This document shows, in pieces, positions 44,691 to 55,249 of a DNA stretch of 64,000 bases (its first letter is position 1; each line of letters begins with the position of its first letter). The notes beneath the pieces are model-generated. The model searched no databases. It was given only the letters and a program-made list of their open reading frames with translations, and was not told the DNA's origin. Location: assembly GCA_949987565.1 (NCBI GenBank), contig OX465116.1, positions 2,391,726 to 2,455,725 on the forward strand, read 5' to 3'. The translations under genes were made by a program, and so were the position numbers. This DNA comes from Luidia sarsii (lineage: Eukaryota; Echinodermata; Asteroidea; Paxillosida; Luidiidae).

Positions 44691-44834
44691 CTTCAAACAA
44701 ATAAACAAGACATAACAAAATCGGACATGTTCATAAATCAGCTCCCAATATCACAGTTTACACGGATAGAAAAATGGAATGCAAGCTCTAAGGCAATCTA
44801 CAGCCAATCACTTATTCAATAATCAAGAAGAAAA

Positions 44835-45060
44835 ACCATCCACTTGTTTCAATTTATCTGAGAATACATGTACATGTATGTTGTTCCTGTAGACTGAAGT
44901 ATGAATCTTTTTTGAGTTACACACCTTTCTGAGTTATGTAAACTACAACATCACATGCAGAATTGGCAGTTGGTGGCATTATGCAAGACAAAAACCATCC
45001 ACTTTTTTTTTTCGATTTATCTGAGAATACCGTTCATGTGTGTTGTTCCTGTAGACTCAA
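44835..45060. repeat. Diverged tandem duplication
   Basis: AAAACCATCCACTT, ATTTATCTGAGAATAC, TGTTGTTCCTGTAGACT and GTTACAC occur twice about 165 bp apart, and a weaker third time to 45160. Confidence 0.7.
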
Positions 45061-45164
45061 ATATGAATATTTTTCTAGTTACACTACACAAATTTGTAAA
45101 CCACAACAACATCACGTGCAGAATCGGCAGTCTACCTTTTCAATTTTCTGAGAATATGTTGCTC

Positions 45165-45365
45165 TTTTAGAGGATCAGGTTGAATCTTTTTCAGGTAACA
45201 AAGGTTTTTGCACACCGGTTTATGTGAACCATAAAATCACATTCAGAATTGGGAGTTGGTGAGGAGAGGCATGTCAGGTCTGGTGCCAATTTCATAGAGC
45301 TGCTTAAGCACACACAAAGTGTGCTGAGCATGAACAGCCATTCGTAGTTCCTTGGCTGCACAGGA
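45165..45365. repeat. Dispersed repeat shared with 8365-8575
   Basis: See 8365. Confidence 0.7.
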
Positions 45366-45639
45366 TTCATAACAAAATAACAAAAGGAATAATGGAGAAA
45401 CTCAGATTCATTCGCTAAGATTTCCTGGATGACCTCTTTCGGAAGCAAGGACACACCCAATTTCAGTATGAACTGGAGCCTGTCCGGGAGATTTATGCCT
45501 GCAGGTGTTGGGACTTTGTAATGAGCAAGTCAGCAAGATGAAGTGCCCCTCAGAGACAATGGAGAAAGAAGTTTCTATGGTTCTCAATCAGTGCACTAAA
45601 TTGGAATGTGACACATCACTTGGAGCATGGAGGCCTTCT

Positions 45640-46612
45640 TCCTCCATACTTGCAGAGAGACAGAGACAGAGAGAGTGAGGGGGAGAGGGAGAGGGAGAGA
45701 GACAGGCAGGCAGAGGGGGGAGAGAGAACAAGAGAAAGAGGGGGGGGAGAGGTAGAGAGAAAGAGGGGGCAAGGAATGCCTTCTTCCTCCATGCTTGGAG
45801 AGAGACAGAGACAGAGAGAGTGAGGGGGAGAGGGAGAGGGAGAGAGACAGACAGGCAGAGGGGGGAGAGAGAACAAGAGAAAGAGGGGGGGGAGAGGTAG
45901 AGAGAAAGAGGGGGCAAGGAATGCCTTCTTCCTCCATGCTTGGAGAGAGACAGAGACAGAGAGAGTGAGGGGGAGAGGGAGAGGGAGAGAGACAGACAGG
46001 CAGAGGGGGGAGAGAGAACAAGAGAAAGAGGGGGGGGAGGTAGAGAGAAAGAGGGGGCAAGGAATGCCTTCTTCCTCCATGCTTGGAGAGAGAGAGAGAG
46101 AGAGTGAGAGGGAGAGAGACAGACAGGCAGAGGGGGGAGAGAGAACAAGAGAAAGAGGGGGGGAGAGGTATAGAGAAAGAGGGGGCAAGGAATGCCTTCT
46201 TCCTCCATGCTTGGAGAGAGAGAGAGAGTGAGGGGGAGAGGGAGAGGGAGAGAGACAGACAGGCAGAGGGGGGAGAGAGAACAAGAGAAAGAGGGGGGAG
46301 AGGTAGAGAGAAAGAGGGGGCAAGGAATGCCTTCTTCCTCCATGCTTGGAGAGAGACAGAGACAGAGAGAGTGAGGGGGAGAGGGAGAGGGAGAGAGACA
46401 GACAGGCAGAGGGGGGAGAGAGAACAAGAGAAAGAGGGGGGGAGAGGTATAGAGAAAGAGGGGGCAAGGAATGCCTTCTTCCTCCATGCTTGGAGAGAGA
46501 GAGAGAGTGAGGGGGAGAGGGAGAGGGAGAGAGACAGACAGGCAGAGGGGGGAGAGAGAACAAGAGAAAGAGGGGGGAGAGGTAGAGAGAAAGAGGGGGC
46601 AAGGAATGCCCG
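45640..46612. repeat. ~140-bp purine-rich minisatellite, seven copies
   Basis: Each unit is GA-rich (GAGAGACAGACAGGCAGAGG, GAGAACAAGAGAAAGAGGGG) and ends AATGCCTTCTTCCTCCATGC. Units with and without CAGAGACAGAGA alternate, suggesting a higher-order pattern. All three minus frames stay open for about 350 codons; this is an artefact. Confidence 0.95.
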
Positions 46613-47098
46613 TCTGGCAAGGCCACAACCCCCAACAGCCAAAACAGGGAGATAATAAAAAGCATCAGCATTTAACCTTGCACTGGCCAGTCAGGGTTTA
46701 CAATCTGGCGGCAGAGAGGGCCATTCCTTAAATTCTGAAGTTTGAAAGCTGGTCCCAAAATGACCCAAATCCTATTTAACACTGGGAGGAGGGGCATATC
46801 GTCTGGAATAAGGTCAAATGATACATTCTTCACCTCTGATCTAAATACTGTATGGCACGCTACCAGTCCACTGGCCTTTAGTTATGGTTGAAATGCAAAG
46901 ATGGTCAAGTAGTGAACCTGGTCAAACACAAGACACCAAACGTTGCAAAACTACCAAATAGTGACACCAAACAAAACCATGCCAAAGGCGGTAACTCAAT
47001 TTTTCCAAGAATACATTTCTTTCATATGAGGTAGGTCTCTCATTAGGAACATTCACCATGGTGTGAAGAGCAGGATTTTTACTTAATAATGGTAGAGG
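46613..47098. other. Nothing recognised
   Basis: Single-copy-looking sequence upstream of the collagen exons; no ORF or repeat supported. Confidence 0.4.
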
Positions 47099-47315
47099 TG
47101 ATATACAAAAATGTTGCAAACTGCTTACTGACTAAAATTACCAAAATGCAAATCTTAAAATTTAGTGGGCCTGACGTTTCGATCCTAGCAGGACCTTTAT
47201 CAAAGGCAGAGTGACAAGGACAAAACAGATACATGTTTTGTCCTTGTCACTCTGCCTTTGAGAAAGGTCCTGCTAGGATCGAAACGTCAGGCCCACTAAA
47301 TTTTCAGAATAATGG
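47099..47315. repeat. Largest foldback pair of the hairpin core motif
   Basis: Left arm: long-form unit (GTGATATACAAAAATG, CCAAAATGCAAATC, GTGGGCCTGACGTTTCGATC, CTAGCAGGACC) then GGCAGAGTGACAAGGACAAA. Right arm repeats the last ~75 bp inverted from GTTTTGTCCTTGTCACTCTG to GGCCCACTAAATTTTCAG. The axis is at about 47230, within ATACATGTTTTG. Confidence 0.92.
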
Positions 47316-47939
47316 TAGAGGTATATTAATGATCGAGTGATGACATTATGTTGGTGTACATGCGTAAGGATAGCCATGTTACTTGATAGTCAATCGGATG
47401 AATAATAACTTATGGATAGCCCTTTTGGATGAGAGGCTAAGCTTTTGTGGCAAGAACTAGTTCATCAGATGCAAAAAGAGACAGTTGCAGAAACACTCTA
47501 GCTCCTCCACGCCCCCCCCCCTCCTCCCCAAGACCACCATCCCTTCCCCAACTTCACCCTTGCTGCCCCCACGAGTAGCAAGCAGTGTCCCAATGCCGCT
47601 CCCACTCCGGAGACCCTATCATCATCACTCAACGAGGTGGCAGTTTTTTTGCACTTGGCCCAAACGCTGCAAGGGTCTCCCCTGCTCATGTGGGCCTCCT
47701 GGCCTTCCGTCGCGCCCACGCTGCTGAGTGCTGATGCTGGGGTTATCGGGTCACCAGTTACCCAGGCATGACTGGCTGCTGGGGGATCCGCATGCATGGG
47801 GTGGATAATGGATACAGTGCATTCCTGACTGTAACCATACCCAGGGAACATTTTCACAGCTATAGCCAACTCATGCACAAATTACTTCAACAAAGGCTAA
47901 CGCCATCGCCATCAACCAAAATTCTACAATTTATATAAC

Positions 47940-48060
47940 TCTTAAAATTTAGTGGGCCTGACGTTTCGATCCTAGCAGGACCTTTCTGAGTTTCTCAAAG
48001 AAAGAGAAAGAAAGAGAAAGGTCCTGCTAGGATCGAAACGTCAGGCCCACTAAATTTCAT
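47940..48060. repeat. Foldback pair of the hairpin core motif
   Basis: CTTAAAATTTAGTGGGCCTG...CTTTCT then inverted GAGAAAGGTCCTGC...GGCCCACTAAATTT around an AAAGAGAAAG spacer. Confidence 0.9.
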
Positions 48061-48124
48061 TTGCACTTTTTCACTTCTGTTCAGTTCTGACCTGTGAAAT
48101 AAACTCAGGGACTAACGATTTAAC

Positions 48125-48225
48125 AAAAGCTAGTAGGCCCTATATAGATCGAGACATCAGGCCATCTAAATTTCTGAGTTTTGCATTTTGGTCATTTTAG
48201 TCAGACGGTAGTTTGCAACATGCTT
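48125..48225. repeat. Hairpin core motif, decayed long-form copy
   Basis: ATCGAGACATCAGGCCATC, GCATTTTGGTCATTTTAGTC, GTTTGCAACATGCTTGTAC. Confidence 0.65.
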
Positions 48226-48784
48226 GTACATTATACTATTGCTTGTCTACAATTATTCAACCACTGAATATGAGATTTTAGGCTATTCGTGGTCAAAGTA
48301 GTTTGTAACTTTGTGGTGAAACCATGTACATGTACATACAAGCTATTATAGTATGAGTCGAAACTCACACTCAAGTCCAGAGGTTCACAATTGCGTCTTT
48401 TGAACAGTTGTTCTGGAGAATATAAAATGGCACCAAAGTTATGGCACCTCAGCTCAGCAGGTCTGAGAGAAGATGTGTATTGTCCTTTGCTAAAGCTCTG
48501 GTAGACGACATGGAACACATTGCATCGGTTAACTGAGCCATTGTGCACTTATGAACCAGGAGATAGGAGATTCTTCTGGCTATCTCTCTCCCACCATGCC
48601 ATCTATCATCCCTATGCAATGTCACCAACATATGTCTCCAATCTGAGACACAGAGAAGGTTTGAGAAAGGAGAGATTCCCTTGTCCTACTTGGGACACAC
48701 AAGAAAGCTAATCAAATGACAACAAGTCTGCTTTCCTTCCATGTGGAATGCACTCCCTCAGATATATGCATTCACTGCCCATGT

Positions 48785-49290
48785 CTAAAGGCACATTTCC
48801 ACTAAACCTATTTTGGTAAAACTATGAAGGTCCCTCCCTCTACCTCCATGGTAAAACCAATGATAAAACTCCCACTGACAATGGTTACTTTTCCAATTTT
48901 TAGTCTTCTGGAAACGGCCCAGTAAACTTCCCCTCTTACTTTTACCGGCCAACCTCTGCCCAGTAAAATTTGACCAAGTAACTTTTACCGCATCAATCGG
49001 GCCAGTGCAAACACGCGACTTGGTTAAACTTTAATACGACGCGCTAAAAAAACACATCCAGTAGAACGTCAGCCTGCGAAGTACCATGGCAACACACATG
49101 CACTGTGCATGGTTTCTGCATAGGTACATGCCATGCACAGACGCACTATGATCAAACTCACGCACACCTCTCCCATGAGCCAATAATTATATTGCCAGCT
49201 CAGTTACCGGTACTTTTACCACCATCTCAGATAAATTTCCTGAAACGGAAAGTCCAAGTGGGAACAGTGGTGAGATTTAGGTTCTCAAGT
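48785..49290. mobile_element. Possible MITE with inner TTTTACCG/CGGTAAAA segments
   Basis: Between AAGGCACATTTCCACTAAACC and GTCCAAGTGGGAACAGTGG there are repeated GTAACTTTTACCG and CAGTAAA segments. The ends are weakly inverted. Class uncertain. Confidence 0.35.
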
Positions 49291-49414
49291 TTTACCATCA
49301 TCTCAATTACGTTCAGCTGAAACTATGCTTAGGATGAGAATTTTCTAAGGCACCTGAATATCAGTGTTATCAAATTGAAAGTATTTTTTTAAGACCAGTG
49401 TAGAGACAGTGACT

Positions 49415-49732
49415 TCATTCTGAGGGCCCACAGATTGCCAGCAACTGAAGACAGAGTCTGCTGCCCTCTGTTGACAAAGAATGGGACAACATTTTAATAG
49501 GCTGCATCTTGCAAATTGGATTGTCACAACCCATTAAGACCTTCTTAAATTCTAAGGACCAGTTTCTGTCCTCTTCCAGCTGGCTCCAATTGAGCTTGTA
49601 CATTGAGCAGACTCTTGGAGCCAGCATTTTGGCAAAGTTTCTTAATCCCTTGCCAGGAAAAAACTTGGGATCAAGAATCCTCTGACCATTCAAACCCATG
49701 GCTTTAATTATATAAGAGAAGGGGAATGACAA
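49415..49732 (-). CDS. Unrecognised ORF, 105 codons
   Basis: Open frame containing GLNGQRILDPKFFPGKG, APRVCSMYKLNWSQLEE and LMGCDNPICKM, directly beside the 46-bp satellite. No family recognised. Could be a retroelement remnant or chance. Confidence 0.15.
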   Translation of the reverse strand: MSFPFSYIIKAMGLNGQRILDPKFFPGKGLRNFAKMLAPRVCSMYKLNWSQLEEDRNWSLEFKKVLMGCDNPICKMQPIKMLSHSLSTEGSRLCLQLLAICGPSE

Positions 49733-49789
49733 ACAACATACTTGACATTTGTTCTTCTTTCCTTTGATCCCATAACTAATGCTTCACTT

Positions 49790-50540
49790 TGATATTGATC
49801 TTCCCTTCTTTGATCCCTTCCCTACTGCTTCATTTCCCCCTTTGATCTTCCCTTCTTTGATCCCTTCCCTACTGCTTCACATTCCCCTTGATCTTCCCTT
49901 CTTTTATCCCTTCCCTACTGCTTCACATTCCCCTTGATCTTCCCTTCTTTGATCCCTTCCCTACAGCTTCACTTTCCCCTTGATCTTCCCTTCTTTGATC
50001 CCTTCCCTATGTACTGCTTCACATTCCCCTTGATCTTCCCTTCTTTGATCTCTTCCCTACTGCTTCACTTTCCCCTTGATCTTCCCTTCTTTGATCCCTT
50101 CCCTACTGCTTCACTTTCCCCTTGATCTTCCCTTCTTTGATCCCTTCCCTATGTACTGCTTCACATTCCCCTTGATCTTCCCTTCTTTGATCTCTTCCCT
50201 ACTGCTTCACTTTCCCCTTGATCTTCCCTTCTTTGATCCCTTCCCTACTGCTTCACTTTCCCCTTGATCGTCCCTTCTTTGATCCCTTCCCTATATACTG
50301 CTTCACATTCCCCTTGATCTTCCCTTCTTTGATCCCTTCCCTACTGCTTCGCTTTCCCCTTGATCTTCCCTTCTTTGATCCCTTCCCTACTGCTTCACTT
50401 TCCCCTTTATCTTCCCTTCTTTGATCCCTTCCCTATAATATATACTGCTTCACATTCCCCTCGATCTTCCCTTCTTTGATCTCTTCCCTACTGCTTCACT
50501 TTCCCCTTGATCTTCCCTTCTTTGATCCCTTCCCTATATA
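49790..50540. repeat. 46-bp CTTTGATC satellite with 142-bp higher-order unit
   Basis: Basic unit CTTGATCTTCCCTTCTTTG, ATCCCTTCCCTACTGCTTC, AC(A/T)TTCCC. Every third unit carries a TATGTACTG or TATATACTG variant, giving an exact 142-bp spacing of identical blocks from 49934 to 50218. Decayed units extend to about 50740. Similar sequence follows the Penelope-like fragment at 55020-55200. Confidence 0.93.
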
Positions 50541-50799
50541 CTGCTTCACTTTGCCCTTTCATCTTCCATTCTTTGATGCTTTCCCTACAGCTTGACTTTC
50601 CTTTTGTTCTTTCCTACTTTGATCACTTCCCTACTGCTTCTGCTTGCCTTTCCCAATTGATCTACTCATCTTTTATCACTTGCTTACAGCTTGACTTTCC
50701 CTGTGATCTCCCTCCTTGGTTCACTTCCTCCTTTGTCCCTCCTAAATTTTTCAACATTGTTGTCCTGCATTACTTTAATTTCTGCCCTGGTGACAGATA

Positions 50800-51220
50800 A
50801 GCTAGGCTCCTGTAGCTGGGAGGTTACACCTCGAACAGGTTGCCCCTGCCCTGATAAGGAGAAAATTCACTCCATGGGAACTGAAGCCAGACCCTGATTA
50901 GAGAGGCCTTGCCCTGGCTCCACTCTCTCTGTGCGCCCTGCATGCCCTCGTAGACCCGAGGCCCGGACCTACTGGGGCTGTTTCAGAGGGGGGCTGACTG
51001 ACGCCCTGAGGAGGGCAGTGGGATGACACCGGCGGGGGTACCCAGCAGACCACAGGGCCAGTGATAAGCATTTTGTGCTGAATTGGCATTGTGGGTCTCC
51101 ACCGGTCCTTAAATTTGTCTTGTTTTCAAAACAAATTTGACGAGTTAAGTGGGTCACTCCTGGACATTTCACATGTTTAACACCAGAAGAAGCTCAAGAA
51201 ATGGTGTGCAATATACGTAC
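50800..51220. other. Nothing recognised
   Basis: GC-richer stretch. I checked the minus strand for a missing 7S or signal exon and could not support one. Confidence 0.4.
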
Positions 51221-51223
51221 ATG

Positions 51224-51262
51224 TAAAATTAGATCCTAGCAGAACCTTTCTCAAAGAATCCT
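51224..51262. repeat. Hairpin core motif, fragment
   Basis: GATCCTAGCAGAACCTTTCTC. Confidence 0.5.
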
Positions 51263-51934
51263 GCTCGAGATCGAGATAATCAAATAACCATCCAATCTGC
51301 CAACCACCTGAGAACGCCCCTGCTACCACCAATGCATAGGGCCTACCATCAACAAAGTTAGGGCCTACTGAGCATCAACACTGGTTGACCCTCTGCAGGA
51401 TCAATGAGTTCAGGACTTGGCTTGGTACTGTCTGAAGTCATTTTTGTCAGTGGCATTTATCACTGGCCTTGAGACCCTGGTACAGGAACCTGTCCAAAGC
51501 CAAAATGGCCTCACCCCACAATACTCAACCCCAAACTTTTTTTTTTCGTGGGGGCACACAAGGCCAAATTAGCGAAAAGTGAACCGCGATTCAAAAATCT
51601 TCCCTTTTTTTGTGTGCGTACCAGTCTGCACATGCCTGAAAATGAAATGTGACCCAACCAGAGGCACTTTCTAGGCTGCACTTACAATGTATGGTTACAT
51701 CCATTACTCCATAAGCTGGTATTCAAATTGAAGCCACGATCTGAAAGCGTCAGTGTGTGGATTCACAAAAATCTATGTGAATTTGCTGCAGTTATTAGCT
51801 CACTAATTTCATAGGCTTCTGTGAAATTTAAAGCCAAATCAAGCCATGCTATTGGGTGGTCCAGCTCTTTAAATCATTACTGACAAGTAGCAATGACTAA
51901 AAAGAAATTGGACATGAAATATACAAATCTTAAA

Positions 51935-52018
51935 AATGGTCGGGAGGACTGAGGTTTCAGTCCTAGCAAGCAGGACCTTTCTGAAAGGTGCCACCGAGAA
52001 AGGTCCTGCTTAGTAAAA
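51935..52018. repeat. Hairpin core motif, decayed head-to-head pair
   Basis: GACTGAGGTTTCAGTCCTAGC, GCAGGACCTTTCTGAAAGG then inverted CGAGAAAGGTCCTGC. Confidence 0.65.
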
Positions 52019-52029
52019 CAAGGAAATCA

Positions 52030-53120
52030 TCATGGAGAGAATTAATCAAAGCTTTGTTCTTGATTAAACTCTAATCAACTCCACACGAAGGAGGATACTG
52101 TGGGTCACTCCTGAAGTTACTTAGGATCTGTCTTTCATATCTTTTGGTATTCTGCTGCGCCAGTTTGGCTGGAGTTTTTGGTCAGTCTTGAGGCTGGACT
52201 CTCGAGGCTACCACCTACCAGGACCACTTCCTTGACCAGGCCAGGGGTCCACACAGACAGACTAGCCACTGGATGAGGGCAGGGAACACCTGCAAGGGCA
52301 AACTGCCTCTTGGCCAGGGGAGGAAGTCTTCTGTTACATGTTTGCTTGGAGCGGGCACATTCCATCCTTCTCCCCAAGGGACAATCAAAAGACCCTCTCC
52401 AAGTCCACGGTCTCAGACAAAGGAGTATCTGGGTGTCCCTTGGGCGCCCTCTCTGAAAATTTCAACAACCTCAGGAATAGGATAGAGTTTGAGAAGAATA
52501 ACCATTGGGGAAAAGTGCATAAGGTAAGCATAGCAGCAACTACTTCAACAGATGCAACAGATGCTTGAGAAGAATATGCATGTGCATGTACACATGTACA
52601 TGTACCTGTACCTCTACAGAACATGTGCATGCACATAATTATGTACATGTCAACCTGTGCCGAAAAGAGTGGTCATGAATATTCATACGAAAGCCAGGAA
52701 ACCACACAGTTGTGGACTATTGCATTGAGGGTATAACTGCTAATACTGACTTAAAGGCCCAATACAACATTGGGAAGATCGGAAAACATCGATGTCCACA
52801 GATTTCCTTCCATTTACACAGTTTGTAGATGGTCATGATATAATCCTCATGTTGAAATCTTACGGTCTGGGATGCTGTACTTCCCTAGAAATCTTCACTC
52901 AAACATCGACAAATAGTTTATTACTCACGAGTCATAAACTATTTCTTACACTACAGAATGGTGCAAAAACCATGACTTTTTTTTACCTTTTTCTACTTTC
53001 TCAGATCACCATTTGAGCTAAAACCTTGGCAGGATTGCTTGTTTGGGATGTTAAATGGTTTTTACAAATGTTGTATTGGGCCTTTACTGAACACTGAACA
53101 AAAAGCAGATCTCAAATGAA
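52030..53120. other. Nothing recognised
   Basis: No coding or repeat family supported. ACATGTACATGTACC-type short repeats near 52580-52650. Confidence 0.4.
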
Positions 53121-53127
53121 ATAAACA

Positions 53128-53180
53128 GTATTCGAGGGCCTGATGTTTCCAGCCAAGCATGGCCTTTCTCAAGTGCAGAG
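53128..53180. repeat. Hairpin core motif, decayed copy
   Basis: GAGGGCCTGATGTTTCCAGC, GGCCTTTCTCAAGTGCAGAG. Confidence 0.6.
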
Positions 53181-54110
53181 TGGCTTTTTGACTGTGCTTC
53201 TGGACTGAAATTTGAAACTGGTTTTTCTGATTTATCCATTCTGCTGTTAGTCAGTACCTATACCTTAAATGTATCCCGATCATGTTTCTTGGTGGGGGAC
53301 AGGGGAAAAGGGAGCCTGACATTTGCCTGCTCAACCCGCCCCCAAAAAAATTGTTCAAAAGTTTAAAATTTCAGTACAACGTGATATCCCAGCCAGTGCA
53401 GAATTACCCCATAATTTTTTCCCATTATTTGGGTTCTATATCGCATGTAACTTATCTTTTCCGATCATGTTTCCAAATCTGTTTTGTTCTGTTTCACTAT
53501 GTAATTCAAATTAAATAGGTGGAAATTGATTCATCAGGATACCAAATTTGCAGAATGTGGGTTGTCAATTTATTTCTCACTGGCCAAAGTAAGGCAATGT
53601 ATCCCTAAGCAGTTTCATCACCAAGTGCAATTGCAAGAAACATGATTTGATTTTCATCTCAGTCGATCAAATAATGTTTCCTCGGTGTCATGTGGTTGAA
53701 AATCAGAGAAACAAATTAGTCCTTGATCTTTAAAATGCTTTAATGAGTCTGTTAATGAGTTATACGATGATGCCTGGGATGCAGTCTCCATGTAGTCAAT
53801 TTTGCTTAGCAATTTGTTCCAAATGAATTTTCTTCCTATATCTTTTCCAATTCTTTGTTCCAATTGAATTTTCTTCCTTTATCTTTTCCCATTCTTAATT
53901 CCCAATGAATTTTATCCCTATATCTTTTCCCATTCTTTGTTCCAAATGAATTTTCTTCCTATATCGATCTTTGTTCGTTCCAAAGTCCATGTTTCCTCCT
54001 AGTCCTACGGTATCTAAATCTAAGCTACATCCAGGAATACCAAACTACTAATCTTGGCACATGTGAACTAAAGGAATGGGTCACTCATTAGAGAAAACTC
54101 ATTCTAGATC

Positions 54111-54509
54111 AGGCCCTACGAGCATGAATGGCTTGTGCTGGCTATCAACAGGAACTATCATGTATGTGCCAAAGTATGTGTCAAGCCAGGGAGGGGTCCA
54201 GATTACCCCCTATTGGACTTATTTGGACAGACATGTGGTTTGCATTACCATGAGTTTTCTGAACTGCCCCAGAGAATTCAAGCCTGGTCCTCAAACGATT
54301 TCATCATGTTCCTCCAGCTATCAAGATATGGTGGAAGGTGGGAGGGAGAGCAAAGAATGTCCCTTGATTCCCTGCCCCCTTTCAAAGACAACATTCCCAG
54401 GCTGAAATTACAAACTGCTTTCCAAGGTTCCGACTCTATTTACGTCTGTCGGGGTGACAAGGCTGCTGTGCGCAAGAACGCCTGGGACCCAGAAAGTTTC
54501 AAAAGATAA
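54111..54509 (+). CDS. Unrecognised ORF, ~130 codons, protein-like composition
   Basis: Open from just after a TAG near 54108 to TAA at 54507. It contains YEHEWLVLAINRNYHVC, LLDLFGQTCGLHYHEFSELP, WSSNDFIMFLQLSRYGG, FKDNIPRLKLQTAFQG, AWDPESFKR. The composition is varied and not repeat-like. It starts without a usable ATG at its front (in-frame ATG at 54331), so it may be an exon or a transposon fragment. I do not recognise it. Confidence 0.3.
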   Translation, partial: RPYEHEWLVLAINRNYHVCAKVCVKPGRGPDYPLLDLFGQTCGLHYHEFSELPQRIQAWSSNDFIMFLQLSRYGGRWEGEQRMSLDSLPPFKDNIPRLKLQTAFQGSDSIYVCRGDKAAVRKNAWDPESFKR

Positions 54510-54799
54510 ATGGGGATGGGGCCGACAGGGAAGTCAAAAGTCAGATGTAGGAGCATACCGACACTGTATGATGTCGTCACATACAAGCAGGGCACCCGGT
54601 GATAAACAGAGTGGTGATGTGGTCTCAACCTTTCTTTATGCATTTATCATGGTTGGGTGCCCCTGCGTTTCAACTTTCAAATAGGAGAGCATGATCTCGA
54701 TATGATGCCACCTAAATTTGGATGTCACAAGCACCAAAATGACCTCGCCCCTTTGGCAATGAATTTCGAGCCCTGTAGGGCTAGCACTCCTCCATCCAC

Positions 54800-54994
54800 A
54801 ATTCTACAAGTTTGTTTTTTGTTGGGTATCACTTTAATCTCCCTGATCATTCGATATCAGATATGAGTGTACTGGGCATAGAATCACTTGGTCACCGTAG
54901 TAATGCTGTCCGTCTTAGTCGTGAGAAAATGTGGATGAAGCGTCTTCGGACTATTCAACCACATGGTCTCAACATCCAGGAGGGTAATGACTAA
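54800..54994 (+). mobile_element. Penelope-like retroelement, GIY-YIG C-terminal fragment
   Basis: Frame reads VGYHFNLPDHSISDMSVLGI, ESLGHRSNAVRLSREKMWMK, RLRTIQPHGLNIQEGND stop. HFN...DHS..DM.V..IE...R..RE..W...L.T..P.GLN is the end of the GIY-YIG endonuclease in Penelope-like elements. Only the last ~60 residues are open. About 275 bp downstream is a hairpin core motif in matching orientation. Confidence 0.7.
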
Positions 54995-55019
54995 CACCAT
55001 GCAGCTTTCTGATAATCCT

Positions 55020-55200
55020 TCTTTTGTGTTCAGTCCTTCACACTTCTCTCTTTGATCTTTCCCCCTCTTGTCACTAATCCCTACCCTACTCCTTGCCCTT
55101 CTCTTTGATCTTTCCCCCTCCTCTCACTAATCCCTACCCTACCCCTTGCCCTTCCCTTTGATCTCTCCCTACCAGCTTCACTCTTTGTCCTTTGTTTCTC
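55020..55200. repeat. CTTTGATCTTTCCCCCTC-type tandem repeat
   Basis: About three ~60-bp units (CTCTTTGATCTTTCCCCCTC, ACTAATCCCTACCCTACTCC) between the Penelope-like stop and the core motif. It resembles the 49.8-kb satellite. Confidence 0.7.
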
Positions 55201-55249
55201 ATCCGTGTCCTATTCACTCTCTCCCCCTTCCTTCTGTACATCATTGTAT

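Noticed and set aside
42039..42389. Poly-Ser ORF
   Set aside because: TCC/TCT microsatellite.
44060..44260. Extra short collagen exons ([16 protein letters not shown])
   Set aside because: Donor-like GTGAGG/GTGAGA exist but there is no acceptor and no clean triplets; more like a degenerate repeat. Exon 1 and exon 2 join in phase without them.
45588..46671. Three ~350-codon minus ORFs rich in Ser, Leu, Pro
   Set aside because: All three frames of one purine/pyrimidine minisatellite are open; not coding.
47498..47878. 126-codon minus ORF with MSRGDPC
   Set aside because: RGD is by chance; GC-rich sequence without family features or splice context.
50898..51089. Missing 7S or N-terminal collagen exon
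   Set aside because: The frame has only a few Gly and Cys residues without Gly-X-Y spacing or CxxC pattern; splice sites do not fit.
52385..52648. Collagen-like exon on minus strand (AG before APKGHPDTP)
   Set aside because: No sustained Gly-X-Y and no suitable donor.
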